From the NCBI GenBank assembly GCA_900314635.1, contig OMVY01000011.1:1-64000 (forward strand): a stretch of DNA of 64,000 nucleotides, given 5' to 3'. The translations under genes were made by a program, and so were the position numbers. Positions 46,157 to 55,443 of the stretch are shown piece after piece. Origin of the DNA: an uncultured Methanobrevibacter sp. Lineage in GTDB: Archaea; Methanobacteriota; Methanobacteria; Methanobacteriales; Methanobacteriaceae. Each line of letters opens with the position of its first letter. Within the stretch, counting starts at the first letter, position 1. A model generated the notes under the pieces. The model searched no databases. It had not been told where the DNA came from and saw only the letters and a program-made list of their open reading frames with translations.

Positions 46157-47206
46157 TTGTATTCTGTAACTTGTGTTGAAGATCTTCAGGATCTCAACCC
46201 TTATGTGATAGTTGGTGCTGGAGGGGGTGGAGAAAAATTCTCCAACCTTGAGGGCATAGAAACAGTAGGTTTTTTAGATGACAATCCTCAAAAACAGGGA
46301 AAACCTTTCTGCGGCCTTGAAGTGGCATCAAATTTAGATGAACTTTTTGAAACAACCGATGCTAAAACTGTTGCTATAATGCTTCCGATTGGTGCTGAAG
46401 GCGCTGCTTTAAAATATGCCGTTCAGGCATTGGCTAGCGGTAAAAATGTTATTGTATCATTTAGATCATTATCCTTATCAGATAATGAATCATTATTGAA
46501 ATTAGCTGACCAAAATGATGTTGTAATTAAGGAAATCAGTTCAAGACTGGATGTTGTTCGTGAAATCGCAGGTATTGCACCTGAGAAATGCTGCGAAGTG
46601 CTGCCAAAGATTTCATACACACCAAAAGCATCTGTCATTTTCTGCGGCGGAACTTCCCAGGAATGTGGAAAAAGAACCACAACCAAATCCTTAGGTAAGG
46701 AAGCAACTAAAAGAGGCATTAAGAATGCGGTTATTTCCACTGATGAGATGGGTTTGGAACAGCCTACCTACTTCAATTTCAGAGCAGGCAGTTTGTCTGC
46801 AATGGATATTCCATCTGCAATCTTATCTGCAATCAAATATGTTGAAGAGCGCGAAGATGTTGAACTGATCTTTGTTGAAGGTCAGTCCAGTTTGACTGAA
46901 ATGGGAAATCCACACCCAAGAGGTTTATCAGCAGCAATCTTAATCGGTGCTCATCCTGATGCAGTTGTTGTCGGACACAGACCAAATCACCCTTACCGTG
47001 AACCTAGAGGAATTGCTGAAGAGATAAAAGCTATTGAAGCTGTTGAGCCAACCAAGGTTGTCGGCTTGTCAATCAACCTTAGAAACGCTCCTGATGAAAC
47101 TGTAGAAGATTATGAAAAAGAATTCGGTCTGCCTGCAGCAGATATGTACCATGATGGAGCAGCTAAAATCTTGGATGCGATTTTAGAACATTTGGGTAAA
47201 AATTAA
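46157..47206 (+). CDS. DUF1611 family P-loop protein
   Basis: A 349-aa DUF1611 protein. The N-terminal Rossmann-like region ([22 protein letters not shown]) is followed by a P-loop domain with [18 protein letters not shown] and the later strand [15 protein letters not shown]. Some bacterial DUF1611 proteins (DgcN) act in D-glutamate catabolism as acetyltransferases; function in methanogens is not known to me. It starts with TTG, placed by TAGGAGTGATTAC. It is followed by sepF 65 bp downstream on the same strand. Confidence 0.82.
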   Translation: MYSVTCVEDLQDLNPYVIVGAGGGGEKFSNLEGIETVGFLDDNPQKQGKPFCGLEVASNLDELFETTDAKTVAIMLPIGAEGAALKYAVQALASGKNVIVSFRSLSLSDNESLLKLADQNDVVIKEISSRLDVVREIAGIAPEKCCEVLPKISYTPKASVIFCGGTSQECGKRTTTKSLGKEATKRGIKNAVISTDEMGLEQPTYFNFRAGSLSAMDIPSAILSAIKYVEEREDVELIFVEGQSSLTEMGNPHPRGLSAAILIGAHPDAVVVGHRPNHPYREPRGIAEEIKAIEAVEPTKVVGLSINLRNAPDETVEDYEKEFGLPAADMYHDGAAKILDAILEHLGKN

Positions 47207-47271
47207 TTTTTTACCTTTTATACAATCAAAATTAAAATTTATGTTTATCAAAAAATAAAGGAAGAGTAAAA

Positions 47272-47664
47272 ATGAGTTTTACAGATAATTTAAAAAAGAG
47301 CCTGGGTTTTGAAGAGGACCCTTATGGAATACCTTATTCTGATGATGGTTTTGATGATAGTTTTTTAGATGATGATTTTACAATCTCTCCGGAACAATCA
47401 TTTTATGAGATTATTTTAATCAAGCCACAATCCATTGATGATATGGATTATGTGTTTGACCAAGTGGTTGAAGAGAACAATCCTGTGATACTTGATTTAA
47501 TCCATTTGGAGAAACAAGGAGTAGCAGAATTCAGAAAAGCTGGAGAAAGACTTAAAGTCTTAAGGGAACAATATAATGCACAAGCTATTCTGCTTGCACA
47601 ATCATCTGAAAAGAACTTGATTATTGTTACTCCATCAAGAGTTAAATTAGTTAGAAAAGACTAG
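47272..47664 (+). CDS. sepF: archaeal cell division protein SepF
   Basis: A 130-aa SepF, which anchors FtsZ to the membrane in archaea lacking FtsA. The N-terminal 14 residues (MSFTDNLKKSLGFEED) form an amphipathic membrane-binding helix. An acidic linker and the SepF core follow (IILIKPQSIDDMDYVFDQV, NPVILDLIHLEKQG, LREQYNAQAILLAQSSEKN). Methanobrevibacter SepF has been shown to interact with FtsZ. The binding site is AAGGAAGAGTAAAA. Confidence 0.92.
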   Translation: MSFTDNLKKSLGFEEDPYGIPYSDDGFDDSFLDDDFTISPEQSFYEIILIKPQSIDDMDYVFDQVVEENNPVILDLIHLEKQGVAEFRKAGERLKVLREQYNAQAILLAQSSEKNLIIVTPSRVKLVRKD

Positions 47665-47702
47665 TTTTAATTTTTAGTCTTTTACTATTCCTTTTTTTTA
47701 TT

Positions 47703-47850
47703 TATTTAACTCTATTTTATTTTATTAGTTAATTTTTTAGCTTTTTAGTATTTTTTATTTTATTAGTCAGTTTTTTAGCTTTTTAGTATTTTTTATTTTA
47801 TTAGTCAGTTTTTTAGCTTTTTAGCATTTTTTATTTTATTAATCAGTTTT
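47703..47850. repeat. 38-bp tandem repeat, about three copies
   Basis: AGCTTTTTAG recurs with its C at 47741, 47779 and 47817, 38 bp apart, embedded in TTTTTTATTTTATTAGTCAG. It lies between convergent sepF and TatD-like genes and, because of its T runs, may also act as a terminator. Confidence 0.8.
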
Positions 47851-47913
47851 CTATATTCTTAGCATTTTGCTGATACTGTTTTTTTAAGTTTCATTAATTA
47901 TCATAAATGGTTT

Positions 47914-48672
47914 TTAAATATCGAAGAACTTTTCAGCATTTCTGTGAGATACTTTTTCAATATCTTTTTCATTGTATCCAAGTCTTTTTAAAGTTCTAAC
48001 TGTGCGTGGAACAGATAATGGATCGGATGGCTTGTTGCTGATATCGCTGTTCAAGAGAAATTTGTCAAAACCGTATTGGTCCATAATATCCACTGCCTCG
48101 CTCACTTCCATCTTTTGAGGCTGGACAGTCAGTCCTATTGTAAATTTCTCATCAATCACATCTTCAATGGTGTTTTTGTTAATATGGTCTATTACAACAA
48201 GCTTTGGGTCTATAGAATTGAGAGCTATTCTTTTAATATCCTTCAGGACTTCCGCTTTGTTTTTGCGAGGAGTATGTATTATGACTTTGGATTTAGTCTC
48301 ATCTGCAAGTTCCAATTGCTTTTTAAATAATTTTTGCTCTTCGGAAGTATTCTCATCCAAGCCGATTTCTCCAATAGCAATTATCTCCTTGTTTTCAATC
48401 AATTCCTCCAGCTTTTGAAAAACGGCTTCTGAATTGCTTATTGCATTGGTTGGATGAATACCAAGGGCTACTTTCAAATCAAGGCCGTATTCTCCCGCTC
48501 TTTTCGGTTCAAAATTTAAAATTCTATCGAAATGGTTTATAAGCACATCAGGATTATTATTTAATTTGTAAGGATAGTATGAACAGGTTATTGCAGTGTC
48601 TATGCCACTTATAAACATTTTATCAAAGTCTTCGCTGCTTCTGGAATCTGCATGCATGTGGGTGTCAATCAT
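47914..48672 (-). CDS. TatD-like metal-dependent hydrolase
   Basis: A 252-aa amidohydrolase-fold protein. The metal motif is IDTHMHAD at the start, with ALGIHPTN, IAIGEIGLDENTSEEQ, VIIHTPRKNK and VIDHINK following, as in TatD-type DNases/hydrolases. The substrate is unknown. Its ribosome binding site (AAGTGAGATC) is the innermost member of a 31-bp repeat array. Confidence 0.85.
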   Translation of the reverse strand: MIDTHMHADSRSSEDFDKMFISGIDTAITCSYYPYKLNNNPDVLINHFDRILNFEPKRAGEYGLDLKVALGIHPTNAISNSEAVFQKLEELIENKEIIAIGEIGLDENTSEEQKLFKKQLELADETKSKVIIHTPRKNKAEVLKDIKRIALNSIDPKLVVIDHINKNTIEDVIDEKFTIGLTVQPQKMEVSEAVDIMDQYGFDKFLLNSDISNKPSDPLSVPRTVRTLKRLGYNEKDIEKVSHRNAEKFFDI

Positions 48673-48675
48673 GAT

Positions 48676-48772
48676 CTCACTTCTTTTTTAATATGTTTCT
48701 ATTGGGTTCACTTCTTTTTTAATATGTTTCTATTGGGTTCACTTCTTTTTTTCATATGTTTTTTTATTGGTT
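48676..48772. repeat. 31-bp tandem repeat in the TatD-like gene leader
   Basis: CACTTCTTTTTTAATATGTT recurs at 48678 and 48709 (31 bp apart), with a third diverged copy after 48740; shared tail TCTATTGGGTT. On the minus strand each unit contains GAAGTGA, the Shine-Dalgarno sequence used by the TatD-like gene in the first unit. Confidence 0.85.
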
Positions 48773-49310
48773 TTACATCTTTTTTTAATACTATTTTTAT
48801 TTTATATGCTTTTATTCTTTTTTAAATTTAAATTTGACTAGGTGTTAAATTCATGTTTTTCTTTTAAATTTAAATCAGATATAGTTTGATATTGGTTTTT
48901 CTAAGATCAATTTAAAACTTTAAAATAATTATCCTGGAATTGGTATTGGCTTGTTAAATTAGCATCAACTTGTAAAAGTGTCCTCACTCGTTCTAATATC
49001 TTTATATATTTAAAAATTAAATTTATTTTTGTAAAAATATGTTTTAATATGTTTTTAGATGTTTTTCAAGATTTTTTTTCTCATGCGGAAAATGGCTGAG
49101 ATTTACTATTTTGTGGATATAGTAAATTTAAGCATAAAAATTTGAGAGTCTAAAAATGTTTTTTTCACTTACTATTTTGTGGATATAGTAAATTTTGAGC
49201 ATAAAAATTTGAGAATCTAAAAATGTTTTTTCACCTTAATTACTAAAAATCTTAAATTTTCAATCAATTTATTGATAATTGGCGATGAAAACAATTGGAG
49301 AAGATAAAAA
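48773..49310. other. long divergent gap between TatD-like and FilR1 genes
   Basis: The gap contains the two 66-bp repeats with inverted repeats described separately. A TTTATATATTT stretch near 49010 could be a TATA element. No ORF was recognised. Confidence 0.5.
49102..49234. promoter_or_regulatory. two 66-bp repeats each with an inverted repeat (candidate operators)
   Basis: TTTACTAT-TTTGTGGAT-ATAGTAAA is at 49102-49126. Its copy (arms TTACTAT and ATAGTAA) is at 49169-49191, 66 bp downstream. Each is followed by AGCATAAAAATTTGAGA(G/A)TCTAAAAATG. They lie 117-209 bp before the first of two FilR1-type regulators, so they may be autoregulatory operators. Confidence 0.6.
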
Positions 49311-50159
49311 ATGAATTTTCAAAACTTTAATGAATTTATTGAAGAAAATCATGAGTTTTCCCGCGATATTCAATTTCTTGTAAATTCCAACATAAGATTT
49401 CAAGTTTTCACTAATCTTGTAAATGGTCCTTTGGAAATGAGATGGCTCAATCAATCTACTTTTTTAAGCTATAGCTCAATTTCCAACAACATTCATAGAT
49501 TGATGGACAAGGGCTATGTCACAAAAAAGGGTAATAAATTCTACCCCACAACAAAAGGAATTATTCATTTTTCCATGCTTTTGGATTTTTCAGAGTCTAT
49601 CGGCATTGTAAATGATTTTTCGATGTTCTGGCAGGAACATGACATAAAGCCTCTTCTTGTAGAGTCCTTAATGGAACTGCATGTGCTTGAAAATTGTGAA
49701 TTGGTTGAAAGCGTGCCTTTGGACATATACCGACCCCATAATGAGTTGAAGAACTTGATAAACTCTTCCAGGAATTTAAAGCTTTTATTTCCCTACCTGC
49801 ATCCAGAGCATCCATCTATCATAAAGGATTTGATTAATAACGGAGCCAATCTAGAGATTTTAGTCCCTGAGGATATCCTGATTAACTTGATTTATGGAGT
49901 GGGTCGTGAAACGATTCAAAAAGGACTGGACAACAAGACACTTTCAATCAGATATTTTAAAAAGGATGTTCGTCTCACGTTGGCTATTGGGGATGATGCC
50001 GCTGCAATCGGCTTGTTCAAGTGTGACGGGGCATATGATCAAAACAGGCTTTTAATATCAAATGATAGTGAAGCTATAAAATGGACTTTGAATATTTTTA
50101 AACATTATAAATCCCAAGGATTGAATTTTAATTTCAATGATTTTAATTTAAATTTGTGA
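49311..50159 (+). CDS. FilR1-type transcriptional regulator, first of a pair
   Basis: A 282-aa protein. An N-terminal winged helix (QVFTNLVNGPLEMRWLNQS, then YSSISNNIHRLMDKGYVTKK) is followed by the FilR1 middle-type ligand domain (LKLLFPYLHPEHPSIIKDLI to LTLAIGDDAAAIGLFKCDGA). The family is a methanogen regulator group (DUF1724). Effector and targets are unknown. No strong Shine-Dalgarno is seen except TGGAGAAGATAAAA. Two inverted repeats upstream may be its operators. It is followed after 16 bp by a paralogue. Confidence 0.85.
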   Translation: MNFQNFNEFIEENHEFSRDIQFLVNSNIRFQVFTNLVNGPLEMRWLNQSTFLSYSSISNNIHRLMDKGYVTKKGNKFYPTTKGIIHFSMLLDFSESIGIVNDFSMFWQEHDIKPLLVESLMELHVLENCELVESVPLDIYRPHNELKNLINSSRNLKLLFPYLHPEHPSIIKDLINNGANLEILVPEDILINLIYGVGRETIQKGLDNKTLSIRYFKKDVRLTLAIGDDAAAIGLFKCDGAYDQNRLLISNDSEAIKWTLNIFKHYKSQGLNFNFNDFNLNL

Positions 50160-50175
50160 AATGAGGTGTAGAATA

Positions 50176-50988
50176 ATGAATTTAACTAATATCAAAGAGG
50201 ATGAAATTAATTTTGAGGATTTGAAATTCCTGCTTAAATCTAATATTCGCTTGAATATCCTGGTGAATTTATATTTCGGCAAGAAGAATTTATCAGGCTT
50301 GCGTGAGGAATTGGGCAAGTCTTCCGCATCTTTGCTTCATGTTTTAAGTGAATTGTCTTCAAGAAAAATGGTTCTTAAAAGCGAGAGAAATTATTACCTG
50401 TCTTCAAAAGGTTATTTATTTGCCTTGAATCTGATTAAATTATTCATGAATTGGAATTCATTCACCAGATTGGAATCATTTTGGATAAAGCATGATTTGA
50501 ACATGATTCCAATAGAATTTTTCCAATCATCCTACCTCCTTGTAAACTCCGAAATTGTCAAATCCGAAGAAGTTGATTTCGCCAAACCTTTGAAAGCTTA
50601 TTTGGAATTGCTGCCTAAATCCAAGATTCTGAATGTGACTTTACCAATATTTTCAGATATTCATTTAAATGCATTGTTTAAAGAGGTTGAGAATGGTTGT
50701 AAATTAAATCTGATTACTACTCCCTATGTTCTCGAATCCTTCCGCCAAAAAGGCTTCATGAAAAGATTATTGGAGCTTTCTCAGGATTATGATGTTACTC
50801 TGTGGAGATGTGATGATTTGAACTTCTTCATGACCTGCAGTGAGAATTTCATGTCTTTAAATCTGTTTTTTATGGATAATCATTATGATGATTCTGCAAT
50901 GCTTTTAAACAAGGATGAAAAAGGCATTATCTGGGGAAAATACTTGTTTGATTATTTGCTGAACAAATCTGTAAAAATAATTTTGTAA
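50176..50988 (+). CDS. FilR1-type transcriptional regulator, second of a pair
   Basis: A 270-aa paralogue of the preceding gene, with the same winged helix (LNILVNLYFGKKNLSGLREE, LLHVLSELSSRKMVLKSE) and a diverged effector domain (LNVTLPIFSDIHLNALFKEV to VTLWRCDDLNFFMTCSENF). The residues after the last strand differ strongly from the first copy, so the two may sense different signals. The frame is open from 50161, but GAGGTGTAGAATA fits the ATG at 50176. The pair is surely one operon. Confidence 0.85.
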   Translation: MNLTNIKEDEINFEDLKFLLKSNIRLNILVNLYFGKKNLSGLREELGKSSASLLHVLSELSSRKMVLKSERNYYLSSKGYLFALNLIKLFMNWNSFTRLESFWIKHDLNMIPIEFFQSSYLLVNSEIVKSEEVDFAKPLKAYLELLPKSKILNVTLPIFSDIHLNALFKEVENGCKLNLITTPYVLESFRQKGFMKRLLELSQDYDVTLWRCDDLNFFMTCSENFMSLNLFFMDNHYDDSAMLLNKDEKGIIWGKYLFDYLLNKSVKIIL

Positions 50989-51009
50989 AAATTAATTGTT
51001 AATTTGCAG

Positions 51010-51180
51010 GTTAAGTTTAATAAAAATTAGGGCTTATTTAGGCTTAAGTTTAATAAAATTTAGGGCTTATTTAAGGCTTAAGTTTAATAAAAATTAAATT
51101 AACTTATTTAATGCTAAAATTAGTTTGTTTAAGACCAAAGTTTAATAAAAAAAGTTAAAGGTGGTGATATTTTAGTGTAT
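51010..51180. repeat. 33-34-bp tandem repeat, decaying
   Basis: TAAGTTTAATAAAA(A)TT(T)AGGGCTTATTT recurs at 51012, 51045 and 51079. More diverged copies (AAGTTTAATAAAAAA near 51138) follow. It lies between the convergent FilR1 and glyS genes. Confidence 0.75.
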
Positions 51181-51225
51181 GGTGAATTGATTAAATCTTT
51201 TTAAATTTTAGATTGAAAGGAGGTT

Positions 51226-52938
51226 TTAAAGAGATAAATTTAATTTTTCTTTAATAACTTCCTTTAATGCCCCTATTTCCACTCTTTCCTGTTCTTCAGT
51301 ATCTCTGTCTCTAATGGTTACTGTATTGTCTTCTTTTGTATCAAAATCAACAGTGATAGCTATTGGAACACCTACTTCATCAGCACGGGCATATCTTTTT
51401 CCAATGGTTCCTGAAGTGTCGTTGTCTACTGTAAATCCTGCTTCACGCAAGTCGTGGGTGATTTCTACAGCTATTTCTCCGAGGCCGTCCTTGTTCATAA
51501 GAGGGAAGACGCTTACTTGAATAGGAGCTATCTCCTTTGCAAACTGGAAGTAATCCTTCTCTTCAGTCTCTTTGAATGAATGCAATAAAGTGCAGTAAAG
51601 AATACGGTCAATACCGAATGATGGTTCAATTACATGAGGAACGATTTTCTCGCCTTTGATTTCCTCTTCAATGTCTTCAAATATGAGATGCTCTTCAAGG
51701 ATTTCATAGCTTCCATCAAGTTCCAAGGTGAATTTTCCATCTGCTTCGATAGCAGCTTTGATTTCGGATACTTCATCTTCAGAGAGGTTTTCAATAAAAG
51801 TCTTGATCTTTGGTGAGTCTCCTTTGAATGCAGGGCCGAATTTCTTGAGATTTGGCTTGATGACAGTCTTCTTTATCAGTTTTGGTTCATCGAATTCCTT
51901 GTAGATGTCCAGTTCCTCATTGCTGAATTTGCTGTGGGCTGTCAGGTCGTAATCTCCCCTGTCGGCAATACCTATGATTTCAACCCATCCGTATTTGTCG
52001 GTGAGGCATTCAACATCCCAGCAGTCAAGGGCATAGTGGGCCATTTCACCAGGCAAGTGCTGTCTGAATCTTAATACATCATCATTGATTCCGATTTCAT
52101 TCAGGAACTTTTTAGCAAGGTATAATTGGTAGATGAGGGTTTCGGAACTTACAATTCCCTGATCCAAGGCTTCTTGAGCAGTCAGTTCCAATGTTTCCTT
52201 CTCATTCAGCTGCACATCCTGGGATGCAAGGTATAAAGTCTCATCCGCTATTTTTGAAAATTTAGGATGTGTCTTGTCTTCAGGATCCAGGAAAATCTCT
52301 GCTTCAGCCTGTGTGAATTCCCTCAGTCTGATGACTCCTTGTCTAGGTGAGATTTCATTTCTGTAGGATTTTCCAAGCTGTACAGCAGCAAAAGGAAGCT
52401 TGTTTTTAAAGAATCTTGAGAGGCGCTTGAAGAGGATGAATATTCCTTGTGCGGTTTCAGGTCTCATATAACCTGTTTTATCTCCTTTAGCACCGATTTG
52501 GGTTTTAAACATCAGGTTGTAGTTCCAGATATTTGCCAGGCTTCCGCCGCATCTTGGGCATTTGATGTTGTTATCTTCAACTATCTTGTCCATTTCCTCG
52601 TTAGGAAGGCTTTCCACATCTATTCCAATAGCTTCTTCGATGATGTGGTCTGCTCTGAACACTTCTCCGCAGTCATTGCACTTTGTCATAGGGTCTGTGA
52701 AGTTGTCGACATGTCCGGATGCCTTTAAAACTTCCATAGGCATTACAGTAGGCCCTTCTATTTCATGGAAACCTTCTCCTGCAATGTATTGCTTTCTCCA
52801 TTTCTGCATGATGTTGTTTTTCAAGCTTGCTCCAAGAGGGCCGTAATCGGTAAATCCGGATACTCCGGAATAAATCTCAAAAGAAGGCCATAAGAAACCT
52901 CTTTTACGTGCGATATTCATCATTTTGTCATGATTCAT
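51226..52938 (-). CDS. glyS: glycyl-tRNA synthetase
   Basis: A 570-aa class II, alpha2-type GlyRS. Motif-1 region EIEGPTVMPMEVLKASGHVD, a zinc-binding insert (CNDCG and CPRCGG), motif 2 with MRPETAQGIF and RNEISPRQG, and motif 3 GIDRILY are present. The C-terminal anticodon domain follows (VSVFPLMNKDGLGE). Length matches archaeal GlyRS. TGGAGTTTATTTT precedes the ATG. Confidence 0.95.
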   Translation of the reverse strand: MNHDKMMNIARKRGFLWPSFEIYSGVSGFTDYGPLGASLKNNIMQKWRKQYIAGEGFHEIEGPTVMPMEVLKASGHVDNFTDPMTKCNDCGEVFRADHIIEEAIGIDVESLPNEEMDKIVEDNNIKCPRCGGSLANIWNYNLMFKTQIGAKGDKTGYMRPETAQGIFILFKRLSRFFKNKLPFAAVQLGKSYRNEISPRQGVIRLREFTQAEAEIFLDPEDKTHPKFSKIADETLYLASQDVQLNEKETLELTAQEALDQGIVSSETLIYQLYLAKKFLNEIGINDDVLRFRQHLPGEMAHYALDCWDVECLTDKYGWVEIIGIADRGDYDLTAHSKFSNEELDIYKEFDEPKLIKKTVIKPNLKKFGPAFKGDSPKIKTFIENLSEDEVSEIKAAIEADGKFTLELDGSYEILEEHLIFEDIEEEIKGEKIVPHVIEPSFGIDRILYCTLLHSFKETEEKDYFQFAKEIAPIQVSVFPLMNKDGLGEIAVEITHDLREAGFTVDNDTSGTIGKRYARADEVGVPIAITVDFDTKEDNTVTIRDRDTEEQERVEIGALKEVIKEKLNLSL

Positions 52939-53111
52939 AAAATAAACTCCATAATAAAATTTTAATAATATAAGAGAACATTATTTTTAATTATTTTCAA
53001 ATATTCTTTTTTAAAATAAAAACATTTTTGATATTAAATTTTAATTTAACAATATATTATATCTTAATTATGATTATTAAATTTAATTAATTAAGGTGAA
53101 ATGTGGTTTTA

Positions 53112-53285
53112 TATTTATTTTATTGAGATGAGAATTAGTTTTGAATTTATGATGGGAATTAGTTTTGAATTTATGATGGGAATTAGTTTTGAATTTATGA
53201 TGGGAATTAGTTTTGAATTTATGATGGGAATTGAATTTATGATGGGAATTAGTTTTGAATTTATGATGGGAATTAGTTTTTAATT
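53112..53285 (+). repeat. 24-bp tandem repeat that keeps an open frame (FEFMMGIS)n
   Basis: The unit TTTTGAATTTATGATGGG plus AATTAG repeats six to seven times in the gap upstream of glyS; one copy is 18 bp. Both lengths are multiples of three, so a 60-residue frame (53101-53283) stays open with the repeat FEFMMGIS. An AAGGTGAA precedes its ATG by only two bases. Either a short hydrophobic repeat peptide or, more likely, a minisatellite. Confidence 0.8.
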
Positions 53286-53405
53286 TATGATGAAAAGTAG
53301 TTTTAATTTATAATATAGAAAAAATAGTTTAAAATAGAATGTTTAAATTCTAAAACAGCTCAAAAAATCTAAGAAATTTTAAAAATAGAAAATCCCAATT
53401 TGGAT

Positions 53406-54317
53406 TTATCTATAATCAATTAAAGCATCCATTCTATCAAGAATGTAATCCAGTGAGTCTTGAGTGTATGATAGGTCGAATACACCTTTAGGACAAACAT
53501 GTGTGCAGTGTCCGCATCCCACGCATTTTTCCTGGTCTATTTTGATCTTGTTTTCGCTCTCATCAAGATAAATGGCTCCACCAAAACAAACATCATCCCC
53601 TAAGCATTTCCTGCATAATACACAGTCTTCGTTTTTGGTTTTGACACTTACTCCATTGATTCTCATGACCTTGTCGCTTATGTCTGTGTGGATGTCTGGA
53701 AGTACTTTCCATAAGCAGCAGCATGGACAGCAATGGCAGATTGTAAGCAATTGCTCTTTCGGTCCGATATTCATCCAGACTGTGTCGATCTTATTTCTGC
53801 CCATCACATGGCTTAATCCAAGGGATTCTGCATAATCAATCTGAGAGAGAGCTTCTTCAACAGTTGCTTCATGGCCTATTTTTTCTGAAATGTTTCTTGC
53901 TGCAGGACCTAGGAAAATGCATCCCAAATCTTGAGGATAGTCCTGACAGTTGTTGGATATTCTGCATAGGCACTGATCCATTACTACAATGTAGGATGCG
54001 CGTCTTACAGCTTCTTTTAACAGGTCTACAGGTAAAAACAGGCTATCATCTTTTTGAAAGCTTTGATTAACTTCAATATTTGCAGAAACAGTGGTTGTGA
54101 TTGGTTCGGCATCCTTTTTATAAGTGCCGTCTTTGGACTCTTCATTTAGAAAATTATTATTCGGCAAAACAAAAATTTCGTCATCTTGGAAAAGGAGTCT
54201 TTCGATGAATCTTTTAAAAAGATTAGATTTTCTAGTTAATCTTGATAAAAAAAATCTTAAATGGAAGCTATGCTTCACTAAAAATACACTAACATCTTCG
54301 TAATATCCTTTTCTCAT
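53406..54317 (-). CDS. 4Fe-4S ferredoxin-type protein, 303 aa
   Basis: The N-terminal 60 residues are basic and unrecognised. A central domain with many cysteines (QCLCRISNNC, CHCCPCCCLW) precedes two C-terminal 4Fe-4S motifs: CVLCRKCLGDDVCFGGA (irregular) and CVGCGHCTHVCPKG (regular). The cysteine-rich middle could bind a further cluster. It is likely a cytoplasmic electron-transfer protein; partner unknown. AGGTCATACC lies upstream. Confidence 0.82.
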   Translation of the reverse strand: MRKGYYEDVSVFLVKHSFHLRFFLSRLTRKSNLFKRFIERLLFQDDEIFVLPNNNFLNEESKDGTYKKDAEPITTTVSANIEVNQSFQKDDSLFLPVDLLKEAVRRASYIVVMDQCLCRISNNCQDYPQDLGCIFLGPAARNISEKIGHEATVEEALSQIDYAESLGLSHVMGRNKIDTVWMNIGPKEQLLTICHCCPCCCLWKVLPDIHTDISDKVMRINGVSVKTKNEDCVLCRKCLGDDVCFGGAIYLDESENKIKIDQEKCVGCGHCTHVCPKGVFDLSYTQDSLDYILDRMDALIDYR

Positions 54318-54537
54318 GGTATGACCTGTAACCTTAAATTGTTTCTATTATACCTTTGAAATTAATCTAATATAATTGTTTGTATTTATTTGGATAATTG
54401 TGAAGTGTTTGAATGTTTATTTTTTTAAGAAATGGGATTTTTTATTTATTTTGGATAATTGTGATGTATTAAAATGATTATTTTTGAAAAATATTTTAAG
54501 CTGTTTTTTAGAAGCTATTTTCAATTATAAAACTAAC

Positions 54538-55326
54538 TTAATTCTCATCTATCTTATTTTTAAGCCTTCTTAAAATGCCTTTTAAAGTGTGGGCTTCACG
54601 GCCTGTAATGAATGCTCGGTTTACAATATTCTTAAAAGTCTTAAGGCCGTTTCTTTTCTTATGCTCTGGAATCGGCAAGGTATCGATAAGATCTTCCATA
54701 TCCTTGATTAAATATTCCTTCTCAAGGGCAGTGCTTTCCTCGAGCCCTTCAACTGAAAATTTATTTCTGTTTTTAAAGACTTCGTATAAGATGATTGCAG
54801 CTGCATGGGATATGTTCATGATTGGATAAGAGGGGTCTGTTGGAATGCTTACAATGACATCGCACATGTCCACTTCCTTATTGGACAGCCCATCTCCTTC
54901 CCTTCCAAACAGGATGGCTATCTTATTGTCGTAGTTCATCTTGTCTGCAAGCTCGTCTGGTCTGATTGGAATTCTAGATAGGTTATAGCTTCCTCCAGGT
55001 GCTCCGGTAGAACCTACAATGAAATCAATCTTCTTATCATCCAGAAATTCCTGAAGAGTATCATAAATTTCTGCATTTTCAACGGTTTTTCTTGCATGCA
55101 TTGCCTGGTAATATGCTTCATCCTTAAGTTCGCAGGGGTTTATAAGAACCAGATTATGCAATCCGAAGTTTCCCATGGTTCTTGCTAAAAAACCAACATT
55201 TCCAGGGGATTCGCACTCAACAAAAACAACATAAATGTTTTTTTGAAGTTTTATTGTGCCTTCATCTCTTTCAAGTTCATTGAGTCTTGATTTTCCTCTT
55301 TTAGCTGGTTTATTTTTAGGTTTCAT
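54538..55326 (-). CDS. trmJ: TrmJ-type tRNA 2'-O-methyltransferase (SPOUT)
   Basis: A 262-aa SpoU/TrmH-superfamily methyltransferase. Motif 1 is ESPGNVGFLARTMGNFG, motif 2 ILFGREGDGLSN and motif 3 IMNISHAAAIILYEVF. A C-terminal helical extension with KKRNGLKTFKNIVNRAF is typical of TrmJ, which methylates residue 32 of tRNAs. The target is inferred from the family. No Shine-Dalgarno is seen; a TTTTTATAAT about 30 bp upstream suggests a leaderless mRNA. Confidence 0.85.
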   Translation of the reverse strand: MKPKNKPAKRGKSRLNELERDEGTIKLQKNIYVVFVECESPGNVGFLARTMGNFGLHNLVLINPCELKDEAYYQAMHARKTVENAEIYDTLQEFLDDKKIDFIVGSTGAPGGSYNLSRIPIRPDELADKMNYDNKIAILFGREGDGLSNKEVDMCDVIVSIPTDPSYPIMNISHAAAIILYEVFKNRNKFSVEGLEESTALEKEYLIKDMEDLIDTLPIPEHKKRNGLKTFKNIVNRAFITGREAHTLKGILRRLKNKIDEN

Positions 55327-55443
55327 GGTATCATTCTTAGATTATTATTAAATTATAAAAAAATATAAAAAAGTGTTCAATTAATTATTTTTTCATTAGT
55401 TTTCGTCTTAATTAAACAAAATAAGATAAAAAATTTGAGCTTA

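Noticed and set aside
52760-52780. a third copy of the inverted-repeat arm inside glyS
   Set aside because: TTTCATGGAAACC also occurs here, but it is in conserved glyS coding sequence, the match ends there, and chance similarity of 13 bases is plausible.
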